64,000 nt of DNA, from contig JACKDL010000012.1 in NCBI GenBank assembly GCA_020633555.1, positions 1-64,000 of the forward strand. The letters are read 5' to 3'. This document shows positions 1 to 10,116 of this stretch, in pieces. The stretch comes from Myxococcales bacterium. GTDB lineage: Bacteria; Myxococcota_A; Bradymonadia; UBA7976; UBA1532. How positions within the stretch are numbered: the first letter of the stretch is position 1; each line of letters begins with the position of its first letter. The position numbers and the translations under genes are program-made. A model generated the notes under the pieces. It was given only the letters and a program-made list of their open reading frames with translations, was not told the origin of the DNA and searched no databases.

Positions 1-1409
1 TCGGCCTGGGCCAGCGGCTGCTGCTGCCGAACGGCGTCGATCCGCAGGCCCTGGCGCCCAAGCTGCAGGCCGCCCTGAAGGCCCTGGTGGCCCGCGACGC
101 CCCCCTGGTGCGCGAGACCCTGGGCTCCGTGGAGGCCTACGATCACTTCACCGAGATGGGCTGGCCCGACGCCGCGCAGCTCGTACGCACCACCCGCGCC
201 ACGCACCTGAGCATGGCCAGCTACGGCTCGCTGTATGTCTGGGAGGCGTTGCCGCTGTTGCCGCGCACCGGGGCGCTGGCGCGGTTCAAGATCCGCCCCG
301 ATGGCAACGACCTGCTGCTGGTGTTCACCGTGCCGGGCCACCGCCGGGAGCCGGGCAGCACGCCCCCGCCCGACGGCGTCCTGCCGGCGGACGTGGTGGA
401 GCGCGCCCGGGTGGTGGCCGCGCAGACGGACGGGCCCATGCAGGCCCAGGAGCGTTGGCTGACCACCCTGGGCATCCGCAGCGTGGGTGACTTCAACCAG
501 CGCTGCATCGACGGCGGGGTGGCGGGGCTGATCCGGGTGGCCGAGGGGGCCCACGAGAAGGCCATCGGCCAGCTCGCCGACCGCCTGGCCGAGCAGGCCC
601 ACCGCCTGCGGGTGGTGTGCATCGCGGGGCCGTCCTCCTCGGGAAAGACCACCTTCATCCGGCGGCTGCGGGTGCAGCTCCAGGTGAACGGCCTGAACCC
701 CATCGGGCTGGGCCTGGACGACTACTACTGTGACCGCGAGCAGACGCCCCGCGACGCCGACGGTGACTATGACTTCGAGGCCGTCGAGGCCCTGCGCATC
801 GACCTGCTGCAGGACCACCTGGCCCGCCTGGCGGCGGGCGAGAAGGTCCGCACGGCCCACTTCGACTTCCGCGCCGGGCGCAGCCACCCCAGCGGGGGCG
901 CGGAGCTCCAGCTCGGCCCGCACGACCTGCTGCTCATCGAGGGCATCCACGGCCTGAACCCGGTGCTGCTGAACCGGCTGCCGCTGGATCAGGTGTTCCG
1001 CATCTTCGTCAGCCCGCTGGCCCAGCTCGCCCTCGATCCGCTCACGCGGATGCACGCCAGCGACGTGCGCCTGCTGCGGCGCCTGGTGCGCGACCGCCAC
1101 GGGCGGGCCAAGCAGGCCACCGACACCATCCTGCGTTGGCCCAAGGTGCGCGCCGGGGAGCGCACGCACATCCACCCCCACCAGCGCCACGCGGACGCGG
1201 TGTTCGACACCTCGCTGGTGTACGAGGTGGCCGTGCTGAAGGTCTACGCTGAGCGCTACCTGCTCGAGGTGCCGCCCCACCACCCGGCCCAGGCCACGGC
1301 CGAGCGCCTGCTGCACCTGCTGGATCGGTGGATCACGGTGTACCCCGATCACGTGCCGCCCACCTCCATCCTGCGGGAGTTCATCGGGGGCAGCGGTTTC
1401 GGCGAATAG
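1..1409 (+). CDS. Nucleoside (uridine) kinase fused to ThrRS-like N-terminal region, 5' end outside window
   Basis: The frame is open from base 3, so the gene enters the window already in progress; about 468 residues are visible. The C-terminal half is a phosphoribulokinase/uridine kinase-type P-loop kinase: Walker A GPSSSGKTTF near base 630, then LDDYYCDRE with the following DYDFEAVEAL segment, as expected for nucleoside kinases that phosphorylate uridine-like substrates. Upstream, GLIRVAEGAHEKAIGQLAD matches the linker seen in proteins that join a TGS/threonyl-tRNA-synthetase-like editing region to a uridine kinase. That family is usually about 550 residues, so roughly 80 residues are missing at the left edge. 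It is probably cytoplasmic and in nucleotide salvage. The fused architecture is clear; the exact substrate is inferred. Confidence 0.85.
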   Translation, partial: GLGQRLLLPNGVDPQALAPKLQAALKALVARDAPLVRETLGSVEAYDHFTEMGWPDAAQLVRTTRATHLSMASYGSLYVWEALPLLPRTGALARFKIRPDGNDLLLVFTVPGHRREPGSTPPPDGVLPADVVERARVVAAQTDGPMQAQERWLTTLGIRSVGDFNQRCIDGGVAGLIRVAEGAHEKAIGQLADRLAEQAHRLRVVCIAGPSSSGKTTFIRRLRVQLQVNGLNPIGLGLDDYYCDREQTPRDADGDYDFEAVEALRIDLLQDHLARLAAGEKVRTAHFDFRAGRSHPSGGAELQLGPHDLLLIEGIHGLNPVLLNRLPLDQVFRIFVSPLAQLALDPLTRMHASDVRLLRRLVRDRHGRAKQATDTILRWPKVRAGERTHIHPHQRHADAVFDTSLVYEVAVLKVYAERYLLEVPPHHPAQATAERLLHLLDRWITVYPDHVPPTSILREFIGGSGFGE

Positions 1410-1550
1410 GCGCCAATCGGCGTTGACAGCGCGCAGGAACCTTCGACAAAGGCGCGTGGCGTCACGCTGCGTAGCACCCTGATTTTGTTGAGGTTCTGTT
1501 CATGGCATTCCCGATGCATTGCCCCGGGCGGATGCTTCGAGGAGAGCCAG

Positions 1551-1972
1551 ATGATGCGTTTCAACCACAGATACTCGCCCGTCCTTGCCCTGTGCCTGGG
1601 CGCCCTGACCGTGGGCTGCGATCCCGGGGGGAGTGACGGTGGCACGGTCGGTCCCGGCGACGCCCAGGGGGTGGTCGACGCGGACGGCGACGGCATCGAC
1701 GGCGAGGGCGAGGTGGTGGTCGTGGGCGGCCGCGTGGACGTGACCTCCGGCGGCGGCGGCACCTTCGAGTTCAACGGCGGCCGGGCGCTGGTGAGCGGCC
1801 CGACGCAGACGCAGAGCGGCGAGACCTGGGTGGCAGCCACAGCGGCACCCCCATGGACGGCCTCTACCAAGGTGGCAGCTACAGCGGCGGCACGCTGGAG
1901 GCCACTTTCACGATCCAGGGCGTGTCCACCACTGTGGGTCAGGTGGGCGGCGGGCGGCCCGGGCGCCCCTGA
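1551..1972 (+). CDS. Small secreted lipoprotein, reading frame broken once near 1830
   Basis: The ATG at 1551 follows a GAGGAG ribosome site. The product starts with a lipoprotein signal whose lipobox ends in LTVGC, then an Asp/Gly-rich linker (DADGDGIDGEGE) and a short beta-rich region. The frame runs well to GETW near base 1829; after that the natural continuation (GSHSGTPMDGLYQGGSYSGG) is in the next frame and stops at TGA 1970-1972. The total of 422 bases becomes an even 141 codons if one G was lost from the GGG run at 1828-1830, which also gives a smooth join (TWGGSHSG). A sequencing or assembly error is therefore likely, though a true mutation cannot be excluded. A perfect TTGACA lies at 1423-1428 but no good -10 follows it. 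Function unknown; probably outer-membrane anchored. Confidence 0.55.
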
Positions 1973-1988
1973 GCCGCACCCACGGGGA

Positions 1989-2612
1989 TCACCTCAGCTC
2001 CCAGACCAGCAGCACGGGCGTGTCGGCGCGGGTCAGCAGCAGCTCCACCCGCCGGGCGCCCTGGAGCCCCCGGTACAGCTCCACTGCCCGGCTCGCCGAT
2101 CGCAGCGCCTGGCCGTTCACCGCGCGCAGCAAGTCGTCATCGCGCAGGCCCACGGCGTACGCGGGGCTGCCGGGGCGCACGGCGTCCAGGCGCAGCCCGG
2201 CCAGCGCCTCGCCATCATGGACGGGCAGCACCCGGACCCGGCTCGCCACCTCGTTGGGCGCGCGGAGCGCCTGCTCGAAGAGCACGCGGGGGATGGCGTA
2301 GTGGTGCGGGGCCAGCCGCTCCACCTGCTCCACCAGGGCCACGGCCCAGCGATCGGCGTCCACGGCCACCGGCGCCGCCTCTTGGCGCGGCAGGGTGATC
2401 CAGGTGATGTGGCGCGCGGCGTCCGGCAGGTTGCGGGCCAGGGCCCGGCAGCTCACGCGCCCCAGGCCGCGGCCCTTGAGAGACAGCAGGCAGCTCTCGC
2501 TCACGGGATCGATCAGGTAGGTGGTGTGGCGATCGAAGGGGACCACCTGCAGGCCGGGGCGGGGGGGCGCCGCCAGCGCCAACGCCGCCAAAGCCAGCAA
2601 GGTGTGTAGCAC
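1989..2612 (-). CDS. GspC-like secreted PDZ-domain protein
   Basis: This 207-residue protein starts at a GTG and opens with a hydrophobic signal or anchor of about 15 residues (LHTLLALAALALAAPP). The last 70 residues read as a PDZ module of the GspC type: GSPAYAVGLRDDDLLRAVNG followed by a beta strand ending in RRVELLLTR. In type II secretion the GspC PDZ domain sits in the periplasm and recognises the outer-membrane secretin or exported substrates. No other type II secretion gene is nearby, so it may be an orphan periplasmic PDZ protein. It lies tail to tail with the lipoprotein gene at 1551-1972, only 16 bp away. Confidence 0.65.
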   Translation of the reverse strand: MLHTLLALAALALAAPPRPGLQVVPFDRHTTYLIDPVSESCLLSLKGRGLGRVSCRALARNLPDAARHITWITLPRQEAAPVAVDADRWAVALVEQVERLAPHHYAIPRVLFEQALRAPNEVASRVRVLPVHDGEALAGLRLDAVRPGSPAYAVGLRDDDLLRAVNGQALRSASRAVELYRGLQGARRVELLLTRADTPVLLVWELR

Positions 2613-2776
2613 CGCGCCCCCCGACGGGCCGTGGACTTCGCGCCATGATGCCTGCTGCCGACCGCTTTGTCGCCGTCAGGCATCGTGGCTGTCCGTCAGG
2701 CGCCCGCGGCGCCGGCCGAGCGGTCGCCGGTGTCGCCGCCCGTGACGCGGCTCGGGCGCCGGCGTACGCTGGCGCC

Positions 2777-4337
2777 ATGCACGACGCCTACGAGACGTTC
2801 CTCTACGACAACTTCCCGTTCGAGGACACGCACCCTGACTGGCTGGGGTTCGTGGGGCACCTGTTCGGCCTCGCGCCGGCGCCGGCCACCGCGTGTCGCA
2901 TGCTCGAGATCGGCTGTGGCCTGGGGGGCAACCTCATCGGCATCGCCAGCCTGCTGCCCGACAGCGAGTTCGTGGGCATCGACCTCGCGGCGGCGCAGAT
3001 CGAGCGGGGCCGCGCCGACGTGGCGGCGCTGGGCCTGAAGAACGTGCGCCTGGAGGCCATGGACGTCCGCGACCTGCCGGACGACGTGGGGCCCTTCGAC
3101 TACATCGCCTGCCACGGGGTCTTCTCGTGGGTGGGCGACGAGGTCAAGGCGGCCATCCTCGATGCCGTGGCCCGCCACCTGGCGCCCAACGGGGTGGCGT
3201 ACATCAGCTTCAACACCAAGCCGGGCTGGTTCGCCCGCGGCATGATCCGCGACATGGCGCGGCGGGTGGTGAAGCCCGGGCCGCCCCCACAGATGGCCGC
3301 CGACGCCCGCCGCTTCTTCAGCTTCCTCCGCGAGCACGCGCCCAAGCACCACCGCCTTTCGCGCTGGCTGAGCGACGAGCTGGCCATGTTCGACCAGCTC
3401 AGCGATCGCTACATCTATTTCGAGTACCTGGTGGAGGAGAACCACCCGGTGTACTTCGACGAGTTCGTGGCCATGCTGGCGCCCCGCGGGCTGGGCTACC
3501 TGGGAGACGCTGAGCTGGGCACCATGCTGCCCGAGCGTTTCGGGGCCGCGGCGGCCGAGGCCGTGCACGCCTGGGCCGAGGATCAGCTTGAGGTGGAGCA
3601 GCTCAGCGACTACCTGGGTGGCCGCTACTTCCGGCGGGCGCTGATCTGCCGCGGCGACGCCCCGGTCGATCGCCAGATCTCGGGCCGCCGCCTGCGGCGC
3701 TGCTGGCTGACCTCGTGGTTCACGCCCAACGTGGACGCCCATGAGGTGCCCCTGGCCGACGGCGTCGAGGCCGCCTTCACCGGCAGTGATGGCTATGTGC
3801 TCAGCACGCCTGACGCGGTGCTCAAGGCGGCGCTGCTGGCCCTGCATCGCCGTGCAGCTGGCCAGCCTCACCACCGAGGCGCTGGTGTTCGCCGTGGCCC
3901 GGCGCCTGGGGGTCACCGCCGATCGGGGCCTGTACGACAAGGTGGCGGACCTGTGTCTGGAGCTGCTGACCCACGGTCGCCTGGTGGCCGGGCGCTGGCC
4001 GCGCCCGGTGGCCCACCAGATCCCCGAGCGCCCCCTGGCCGCCCCCATGGCGCGCATGCAGTGCGCCCGGGCCGAGTGTGACTTCCAGGTCTACTCCCTA
4101 CGCCACGAGAGCCTGGCCATCGACAAGCTGGATCGGGCGGTGCTGCTGGCCATGGACGGCACCCGCGACCGCGACGGCGTGGTGGCTGAGGTCGAGGCCG
4201 CCATCGCGCGCGGCGATTTGAGCCTCACCTACGACGACCAGCCCCTCACCCAGGGGCCCCTTCTGGGCGAGCTGGTGGACGTCAAGCTCCGGGATCTGGT
4301 CCGGCGGGCGCTGGTGGTGGCCCCGGACGCTGGGTAG
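2777..4337 (+). CDS. Class I SAM methyltransferase with C-terminal regulatory domain, one frame break near 3850
   Basis: The ATG at 2777 begins MHDAYETFLYDNFPFEDTHP. A Rossmann SAM-binding core follows with motif I LEIGCGLGGNLIG near residue 45, an acidic end of strand 2 (FVGIDLA) and a DYIACHGVFSWV segment. The second half fits the predicted methyltransferase regulatory domain that accompanies this subfamily, ending in a winged-helix-like tail. The frame changes near 3841-3853: upstream reads KAALLAL, downstream reads AVQLASLTTEALVFAVARR in the next frame up to 4337. Removing one base gives 520 codons, the usual size for the family, so a single inserted base is the simplest explanation. The substrate is unknown. 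Confidence 0.7.
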
Positions 4338-4340
4338 GAT
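4335..4340 (+). promoter_or_regulatory. Possible -10 element (TAGGAT)
   Basis: TAGGAT sits 35 bases before the ATG at 4376, overlapping the stop region of the previous gene. Similar TAnnnT hexamers occur before 10527, 16687 and 29800 at 39-48 bases. No convincing -35 is visible. Confidence 0.25.
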
Positions 4341-4375
4341 GCCGCCCGAACTCACCCAACCTGCGGGAGTACGGG

Positions 4376-6772
4376 ATGACCAAGCTGCGGTGGATCCTCA
4401 TCGCCGGGCTGCTGGCCTTTGCGGGCTGCGTCGACGAGACCGAAGAGCCCCGGCCCGAGACCGAGGCCGATCAGGGCGGCACAGCCGACGCGGGCGCTGA
4501 CGGCGGCGCACCGGCCGATCAGGGCGTCGAGCCCGACGAGGGCGCGCCGCCGCCCATCGACGCGGGCATCATCGTCGATACCCCGTGCGAGACGGTGGAC
4601 GACTGCCCCGACGCCACCTGGAGCTGCGTGGACGGCCTGTGCCAGGCCCCCGAGTGCACCCCCAACGGCGACGAGTGCGGCATGCTCCAGGGCTGCCTGG
4701 CGGGTGGCTGCGTGGATCGCTGCTTCGGCGAGGGCACCTGCTTCCGGGGTGGCATCTGCATCGACGGCCTGTGCCACTTCTGAGTGCGGCGAAGACGCCG
4801 ACTGCAGTGAGGGCTTTGCATGCCGGAGCGACCGCTGCATCGAGGCCCAGCCGTGCATGGACAACGCCGAGTGCGGCGGCGACCAGCGGTGTGGACGGCA
4901 ACTGCGAGCCCCTGTCGGTTTGTGGCGGCGACCGCAACTGCGGCCCTGACGAGATCCGCCAGGACGGCCTGTGCCGCCCCCGAGGCGGGCTGCGAGAGCC
5001 GCGACGACTGCACCCCCGCCGAAGACTGCGTGGCGGGCCGCTGCGTGCCCTTCAGTGCCGGGGCGACGCCGACTGCGCCGAGGCCGAGGTCTGCAACGGG
5101 GTACCTGCCAGACCCGCCTGAGGTCGAGGTGGCCGCCGTCGTGATCCTCAACGGCCCCCTGGCGCTCACCGTGGGCCAGCGCCTGCGCTACCGGGCGGTG
5201 GGCTGGACCTGCGCGGCGACATCGTGGAGACCCGCGGCTTCACCTGGGCCGTGGCCGATGACGGCGTGGCCACCATCGCGGCCGATGGCACCCTCAGCGC
5301 CGACGCCCCTGGCGCCACCACCGTCACCGCCGCCCTGGGCGACATCGTGAGCGAGGCCGTGGCCCTGCGCGTCGACGAGGTGCCCATGGCCGCGGGCTGG
5401 CGGGTGCGCGTCAGCAGCCAGGCCACCGGCGGGCCGATCGCGGGCGCCGTCGTGCGCGCTGGCATGGAGCTCGCCGAGACCGACGCCGACGGCGTGGCCG
5501 AGCTGCCGGCCGACGCGGGCGGCCCCCTGAGCGTCTTCGCCGAGGGCCACGACTACGTCACCCTGGTGGGCGTCGAGCCCGGCGCCGTGCACGTGCCCCT
5601 GGCGCCTCGCAGCGACTTCGGCCGCGTGGCCGGCTTCACCGGCGAGATCGACTGGGCCCGGGTGATGAGCCAGGGCGGCGTGGAGCTGGGCCTGGCGGGC
5701 GCCAGCATCGGCGGCGGGCTCACCAACCTGGCCCTCACCGACCTCATCGGCCAGCTCTTCAACGTCGAGGTCAGCGTGGCCGGCTTCGGCTTCGACGTGC
5801 CCTTGCCGGGCGGCCTGACCTTCGCCGCCGAGCTGCCCATCGTGGGCCAGATCACGCTGAAGGACGACTTCAAGGTCACCGCCCGCCCGGGCTTCCAGCT
5901 CGGCTGGGCCTTCGCTGGCCGCATCGACACCAACGCCATCATCGGCCTCTTCGGCGGCGGGGGTGGCGGCGGCTTCGGCGCCGGCCAGGTGCTGGCCACC
6001 GTGCTGCCCTTCTTCGACCAGTTCCAGCACGGCCTGCGCGTGGCCGAGGCCCTGGTGGCCCTGCCGCGCCTGCCCGACCGCGACGACATCGACCGCGACG
6101 GCGACACCGAGGAGCTGCAGCCCGACTACAGCCGCTTCCCCGTGTTGAACAACCAGCCTGAGCAGGACCAGCGCCTGCGCATGGCCGTGAACGTGCCCCC
6201 GCTGCCGGCGGGCGACGGCTCGCCCGTGGCCCTGCTGTTCGCCGGCGTCGAGGTGGAGTCGGTGGGCTTCGTGCCCTTGGGCGTCAGCAGCGCCGACGCC
6301 GCCGAGGCCGTCAACATGCGCATGGCCGCGCCCTACCAGGGGCTGGAGGCTGGCGAGCCCGTCGTGGTGGCCATCGCCGCCCGCTTTGGCGGCGGCAACG
6401 TCCTGCCCGATGACATCTCGGTGCTCATGCGCCGCTACCCCGACGGCCTGCTGCCCCCCGACGTGAACCTGGGCCAGGCGTTCCTCCCGGGGCCGCAGGA
6501 CCTGAGCTGGGAGCCCGCCGAGCGCGCCCTGGGCGCCACCCCGGTGGACGCCGCCGACGCCCACCGCGCCACCTTCGCTGGCCCGCCGGCGCCTGGACGG
6601 TGTACTTCGCCGCCGGCGCCGACACCGCCCCTGGCTGTGCCCCCTTCCCGGACGGCTACAGCGACCTGCTGCCGGCACCCTGGTGCGCCTGGACGCCCTG
6701 CGCCTCGAGGGCGCCACCTCTGAGCTCGGCGTCGAGGGCCAGGGTGGGGTGGGTCACGGTTCAACCTCCTGA
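4376..6772 (+). pseudogene. Large Cys-rich lipoprotein with Ig-like domain, broken by about eight frame changes
   Basis: The start (ATG 4376 after GGGAG) encodes a lipoprotein signal ending LLAFAGC, a Pro/Asp/Glu-rich linker and repeated C..DxDC..G..C..G.C modules like those of many myxobacterial surface proteins. The coherent protein can only be followed by hopping frames: breaks near 4778, 4893, 4978, 5057, 5098, 5203, 6590 and 6672. After the Cys-rich part comes a bacterial Ig-like domain (NGPLALTVGQRLRYRAVG, then VATIAADGTLSADAPGATTV), a carboxypeptidase-regulatory-like segment, a Gly-rich region near 5955-5985 and a beta-rich tail stopping at 6772. The longest intact piece is about 5221-6590. 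Inserted and deleted bases balance (four each), giving 798 residues overall. Either a decaying gene or a badly assembled stretch. Confidence 0.6.
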
Positions 6773-6805
6773 GTGCGCCGCGACATGCGGCGCCGGAGGT
6801 TGAAC
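6759..6805. terminator. Long hairpin between convergent genes
   Basis: An 11-bp perfect arm (GTTCAACCTCC 6759-6769, GGAGGTTGAAC 6795-6805) encloses a second 7-bp stem (GCGCCGC/GCGGCGC) with a five-base loop. It spans the stop codon of the plus-strand gene and lies 46 bp beyond the minus-strand stop at 6852. There is no T-run on either strand, so it is a bidirectional stem terminator or mRNA-end protector rather than a classical intrinsic terminator. Confidence 0.55.
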
Positions 6806-6851
6806 GGGGGGTGCCCGGAGGACCGGACAGGGCGGCGCCGCTGGCGGGTGT

Positions 6852-9302
6852 CTACCGGAAGTTGAAGGGCAGCGCGTCGCGCAGCAGCGCGCGGGGATCG
6901 GCGCTGTCGGGCGCGGTGCAGAAGGCGCGGATGGCGGCCACATGGGCCTGCGCCTTCGGCAGCGCCGTCTCCAAGCGCAGCAGCGTGTCGTCGCGATCGG
7001 GCCAGTCCACGCCCCAGCGGGCGGCGATGGCGTGCACCACGGCACCCACCAGCCGCTGCGCGGGGCCCTGGGCCTCGGCGAAGGCGACGCTGGCGCCCAG
7101 CACGGCGTGCTCCTTGGCGGCCTCGAACTCGCCGGCGTCGTCGAGCAGCAGGGCCCGGTACAGCTCGATGAGCGGCCACGGGTGGCCGCCGCTGCGGTGC
7201 ACCCACTTGTCGCGGACTTCCAGCACGGCGGCGCGGTGCTCGGCGCCCAGGGCCGGGCGCTGCACCAGCAGGCGCAGCATCAGGTGGTGGGCGGCGCGGT
7301 CGCTCAGTCGACGGCTCGTGGCCAGCCGCGCCGACCGCTTCGCGAGCGGGCCGGTGAGGCGCTCGACCCAAGCCAAGGCCTCCTCGTCGGAGGTGGCCTC
7401 TGCCTCGACCGCCAGCCGGGCACGGTCCAAGGTGGGCGCCTCGGCCTCACGCTCTCGGTCTTCGGGCTGCGAGAGCGCAGCGAGCGCGTCCAGGGCGGCG
7501 TCGAGCTGCGGACCGCCGTCGGGCCCCGCGGCGCGCCCCAGGGCGCCCAGCACCCACGCCCGCAGCCGCGCCCCCAGCACCAGCGCGTCGCGATCGGCCC
7601 ACGGCTGCAAGCGGGCCTGCGCCCCGGCCTGGTCGAGGGACAGCGCCGCGTGATCGGCCCAGGCCAGATCGGCGCTGCAGGCGGCGCGGGGGTCCTCGCC
7701 CAGCACCGGGCCGCTCAGGTCGCGCACCACGGCGGCCGCGGCCGGGTCCTGCGCGCCCGCGGCGGTGGCCACCTGCAGGCTCGCCACGGCGCCCGCGAGC
7801 CGAACGCGCGCGCCCAGGGTGTGCTTGCCCGCGCCGTTCGCCGCGGCCAGGAAGGAGACCTGCGCGCTCAGCAGCTCGGGGTGCGTCTCGGCCTGGTCCA
7901 TGTGAATCAACGTGTGCCGCAGGTAGCGCCGCCACAGGTGGTCGTCTTCGGCCGCTCGCGCGGTCAGTCGATCCCGCAGGGCGTCGAGCAGGGGCGATCC
8001 GGGTCCGGCGATGAGGGCGTCCCAGCGCTGCCCGTCGGGCCCCCGCCGGCCCCCGAGATCGTCGAACAGTGCGCGCAGCGGCTCGGGGGGCGCCGCCACC
8101 AGGCCAGCCGCCAACGTACCCAGCGGGCCCTCGGCCGTCAGGCCCTGTCGGTGCCAGGTGAAGCCCACGCTGTCGGCGTAGGCGGCGAAGGGGTCGTCCT
8201 TGGCCACCGCCTCGGGCTCGCCCACGGTGATCCAGGCCCGGCGGCGGTCGTCGGCCAAGGCCAGCCCCTGGGCCACGGCCTCGGCCAGCCGCTCGCTCCG
8301 CCGGGCGCCTCCGAGCACTCGAAGCTGGGTCGGGCCGCTCAGGGGCAGCAGGCGCACCACCCAGGCCAGCAGCTCCGCCGCCGCCGGGCGGGCCTCACGC
8401 TCGTCGTCGCGCTCGCTCCACTCGAAGCCCAGGACGCCCACCGGCGCCGCCGCCAGGGCCTGCAGCCGGGAGGCGTGGGTGGCGTCGTCCGCCTTGCGGG
8501 TGTGCTCCCCGGGGCACGGGTCCAGGCCGGGATCGGGGGGCAGCAGCAACGCCACCAGCCGGCCCGCGCGGCGGGGGCCCCGGCTGTGATCGTCGATGAG
8601 CAGCGTCCAGTGGGCCTGGGGCGCCAGATTGCTGATCCAGTGCGGCCCCAAGGCCTCGTCGGCCAGATCGGCGGCCGGTGGATCGCCCTTGGGGCGGCGC
8701 GGCGCGCTCGCCCGCGAGGTGCGCAGCGCAGGCACAGCGTCGGCCGGGGGCGCGGCGGGCGCCTCGCTCTGCCCGTGCCCGAAGCGCGCCAGCGGGTGCG
8801 CCGCGAAGCGCTCCAGCAGCAGCGGGGCCATCCAGGGGTGCTGGCTGGCCAGCTTGTCGGCCTTCTCGGCGGCCAGGTCCCACTTCCGGGCCTCGAGCTG
8901 GTTGTCCACCCCGCGCAGCCCCTGGGCCGCCGCCTTCAGCGCGCCCACCGGGTTGTCCATGCCGGTGACCTCGGGCAGCAGGCCCTCGGCCTGCACGGCG
9001 CCCAGCAGGGCCTGAAGCGAGGCGTCGTCCAGCTCGGGCACGGTCAGGCGCTGCAGCCAGATGACGGCCTCGGGCGGGGCCGCCTGCAGAGACGGGGCGA
9101 TGCCCATGAGCTCCACGGGCGCGCCCGTGCCGCGGCGGGCCTCGTTGACCACCTGGGTGAGCAGGCGGTCGGGTTCGCCGGGGACCTCGATGCGGATCCG
9201 GCCGACATGGGGCAGCAGGCGAGCGAGCTTCAGGGCGCCCTCGACGGGCTTGCGGAACTCGAGCTCGCACTCGGTGCTGATGCGCAGGGGGTACTTCGGC
9301 AT
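6852..9302 (-). CDS. Large uncharacterised cytoplasmic protein (816 aa)
   Basis: The ATG at 9302 is chosen over an upstream in-frame start because GAGGTG lies six bases before it and the N-terminus MPKYPLRISTECELEFRKPV then starts with a structured strand. There is no signal peptide or membrane segment. The protein is acidic, Ala/Leu-rich and mostly helical. A central alpha/beta part (TLLIDDHSRGPRRAGRLVAL, later TQLRVLGGARRSERLAEAV and RRAWITVGEPEAV) could be a nucleotide-binding-like or CHAT-like fold, but no catalytic motif is recognisable. The C-terminal third has repeating Leu/Ala helices suggestive of TPR-like packing. It precedes nothing in its own operon; the next minus-strand gene upstream is 90 bp away. 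Function unknown. Confidence 0.75.
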   Translation of the reverse strand: MPKYPLRISTECELEFRKPVEGALKLARLLPHVGRIRIEVPGEPDRLLTQVVNEARRGTGAPVELMGIAPSLQAAPPEAVIWLQRLTVPELDDASLQALLGAVQAEGLLPEVTGMDNPVGALKAAAQGLRGVDNQLEARKWDLAAEKADKLASQHPWMAPLLLERFAAHPLARFGHGQSEAPAAPPADAVPALRTSRASAPRRPKGDPPAADLADEALGPHWISNLAPQAHWTLLIDDHSRGPRRAGRLVALLLPPDPGLDPCPGEHTRKADDATHASRLQALAAAPVGVLGFEWSERDDEREARPAAAELLAWVVRLLPLSGPTQLRVLGGARRSERLAEAVAQGLALADDRRRAWITVGEPEAVAKDDPFAAYADSVGFTWHRQGLTAEGPLGTLAAGLVAAPPEPLRALFDDLGGRRGPDGQRWDALIAGPGSPLLDALRDRLTARAAEDDHLWRRYLRHTLIHMDQAETHPELLSAQVSFLAAANGAGKHTLGARVRLAGAVASLQVATAAGAQDPAAAAVVRDLSGPVLGEDPRAACSADLAWADHAALSLDQAGAQARLQPWADRDALVLGARLRAWVLGALGRAAGPDGGPQLDAALDALAALSQPEDREREAEAPTLDRARLAVEAEATSDEEALAWVERLTGPLAKRSARLATSRRLSDRAAHHLMLRLLVQRPALGAEHRAAVLEVRDKWVHRSGGHPWPLIELYRALLLDDAGEFEAAKEHAVLGASVAFAEAQGPAQRLVGAVVHAIAARWGVDWPDRDDTLLRLETALPKAQAHVAAIRAFCTAPDSADPRALLRDALPFNFR

Positions 9303-9392
9303 GGGGGCACCTCGGGGGTGGCGAAGGGCGGCAGCGTCGGCCTTCGCCACCGGCCCGTCAAGGGCAGGGGATCCGTGGGCGGCCTGGCAGGC

Positions 9393-10112
9393 TCATCGGG
9401 GCAGCAGAGCGTCCACGGCGGCCAGCAGCAGGTCCCGGTTCCGGTCGCCGCGGGCGGGGTGGCACTCCACGTTGATGTAGGGCACGCCCTCGTGGGCGCA
9501 GCGCACGGACAGGCTGCCGTCATCGGGCGCCCGGGTGTCGTCGCGGAGCACGGCGTGGGCGAAGGGCAGGGCGGTGAGTCGCTCGTAGGCCGGAGGGTGG
9601 CACACGTACAGGAAGTCGTCGGGCGGCAGGTGGGGGATCCGGCAAGACGCCAACGTGGCTGGCTCGCCGAGCAGGGCGTCCACCGGGAGCAGGCCGTCGG
9701 CGTTGTTGTGGGCCGCCACGATGGGGCGCTGGCCGGCGCCCAGCAGGTGCCAGGCGCGCTCGGCGTAGTCGGCCAGATCCGCCAGCGCCGCCGCCTGCTC
9801 GCGCTCCGTGGGTTGGGCGTCCCCGCCCAGGCAGGCCAGCGTGGCGGCTCGCCCCGCCAGGGTCCACATGCGGTTGGGGTCGAAGTCGAACAGGCGCCCG
9901 GCCACCCGGATGCGCTGCCTTCGCCGGGGCTGGGGCGCCAGGCCCACCAGGCGGACCGGTCGCCGCCCCACGACCTGCGCCGCGGCGTGCAGGGCCACCT
10001 GCTCGTTGCCGTGCACGTGGGCGATGATGACCGGCGCGGACTCGTCGCCCCAGAGCGCCACGTCCAGGCGGTCGCTCGACAGCGACACCGCGCGCACCCG
10101 GTCAGGGCTCAC
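9393..10112 (-). CDS. M14-like zinc-dependent peptidase/deacylase
   Basis: A GTG at 10112 starts the gene five bases after the stop of the TPR gene, so the two are co-transcribed. The 239-residue product has the signature of the M14/AstE-aspartoacylase fold: HVHGNEQVALHAA gives the HxxE zinc pair, FDPNRMW the Asn-Arg substrate-carboxylate pair, AAHNNADG the third zinc His, and YINVECHP near the C-terminus the catalytic Glu. Such enzymes remove C-terminal residues or acyl groups from small peptides or amino acids. It is shorter than typical carboxypeptidases and closer to the compact deacylase-like members. No signal peptide; cytoplasmic. Substrate unknown. Confidence 0.65.
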   Translation of the reverse strand: MSPDRVRAVSLSSDRLDVALWGDESAPVIIAHVHGNEQVALHAAAQVVGRRPVRLVGLAPQPRRRQRIRVAGRLFDFDPNRMWTLAGRAATLACLGGDAQPTEREQAAALADLADYAERAWHLLGAGQRPIVAAHNNADGLLPVDALLGEPATLASCRIPHLPPDDFLYVCHPPAYERLTALPFAHAVLRDDTRAPDDGSLSVRCAHEGVPYINVECHPARGDRNRDLLLAAVDALLPR

Positions 10113-10116
10113 GGGC

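Noticed and set aside
1423..1451. TTGACA before the lipoprotein at 1551
   Set aside because: A perfect -35 but the -10 position (ACAAAG) does not fit, so no promoter is claimed.
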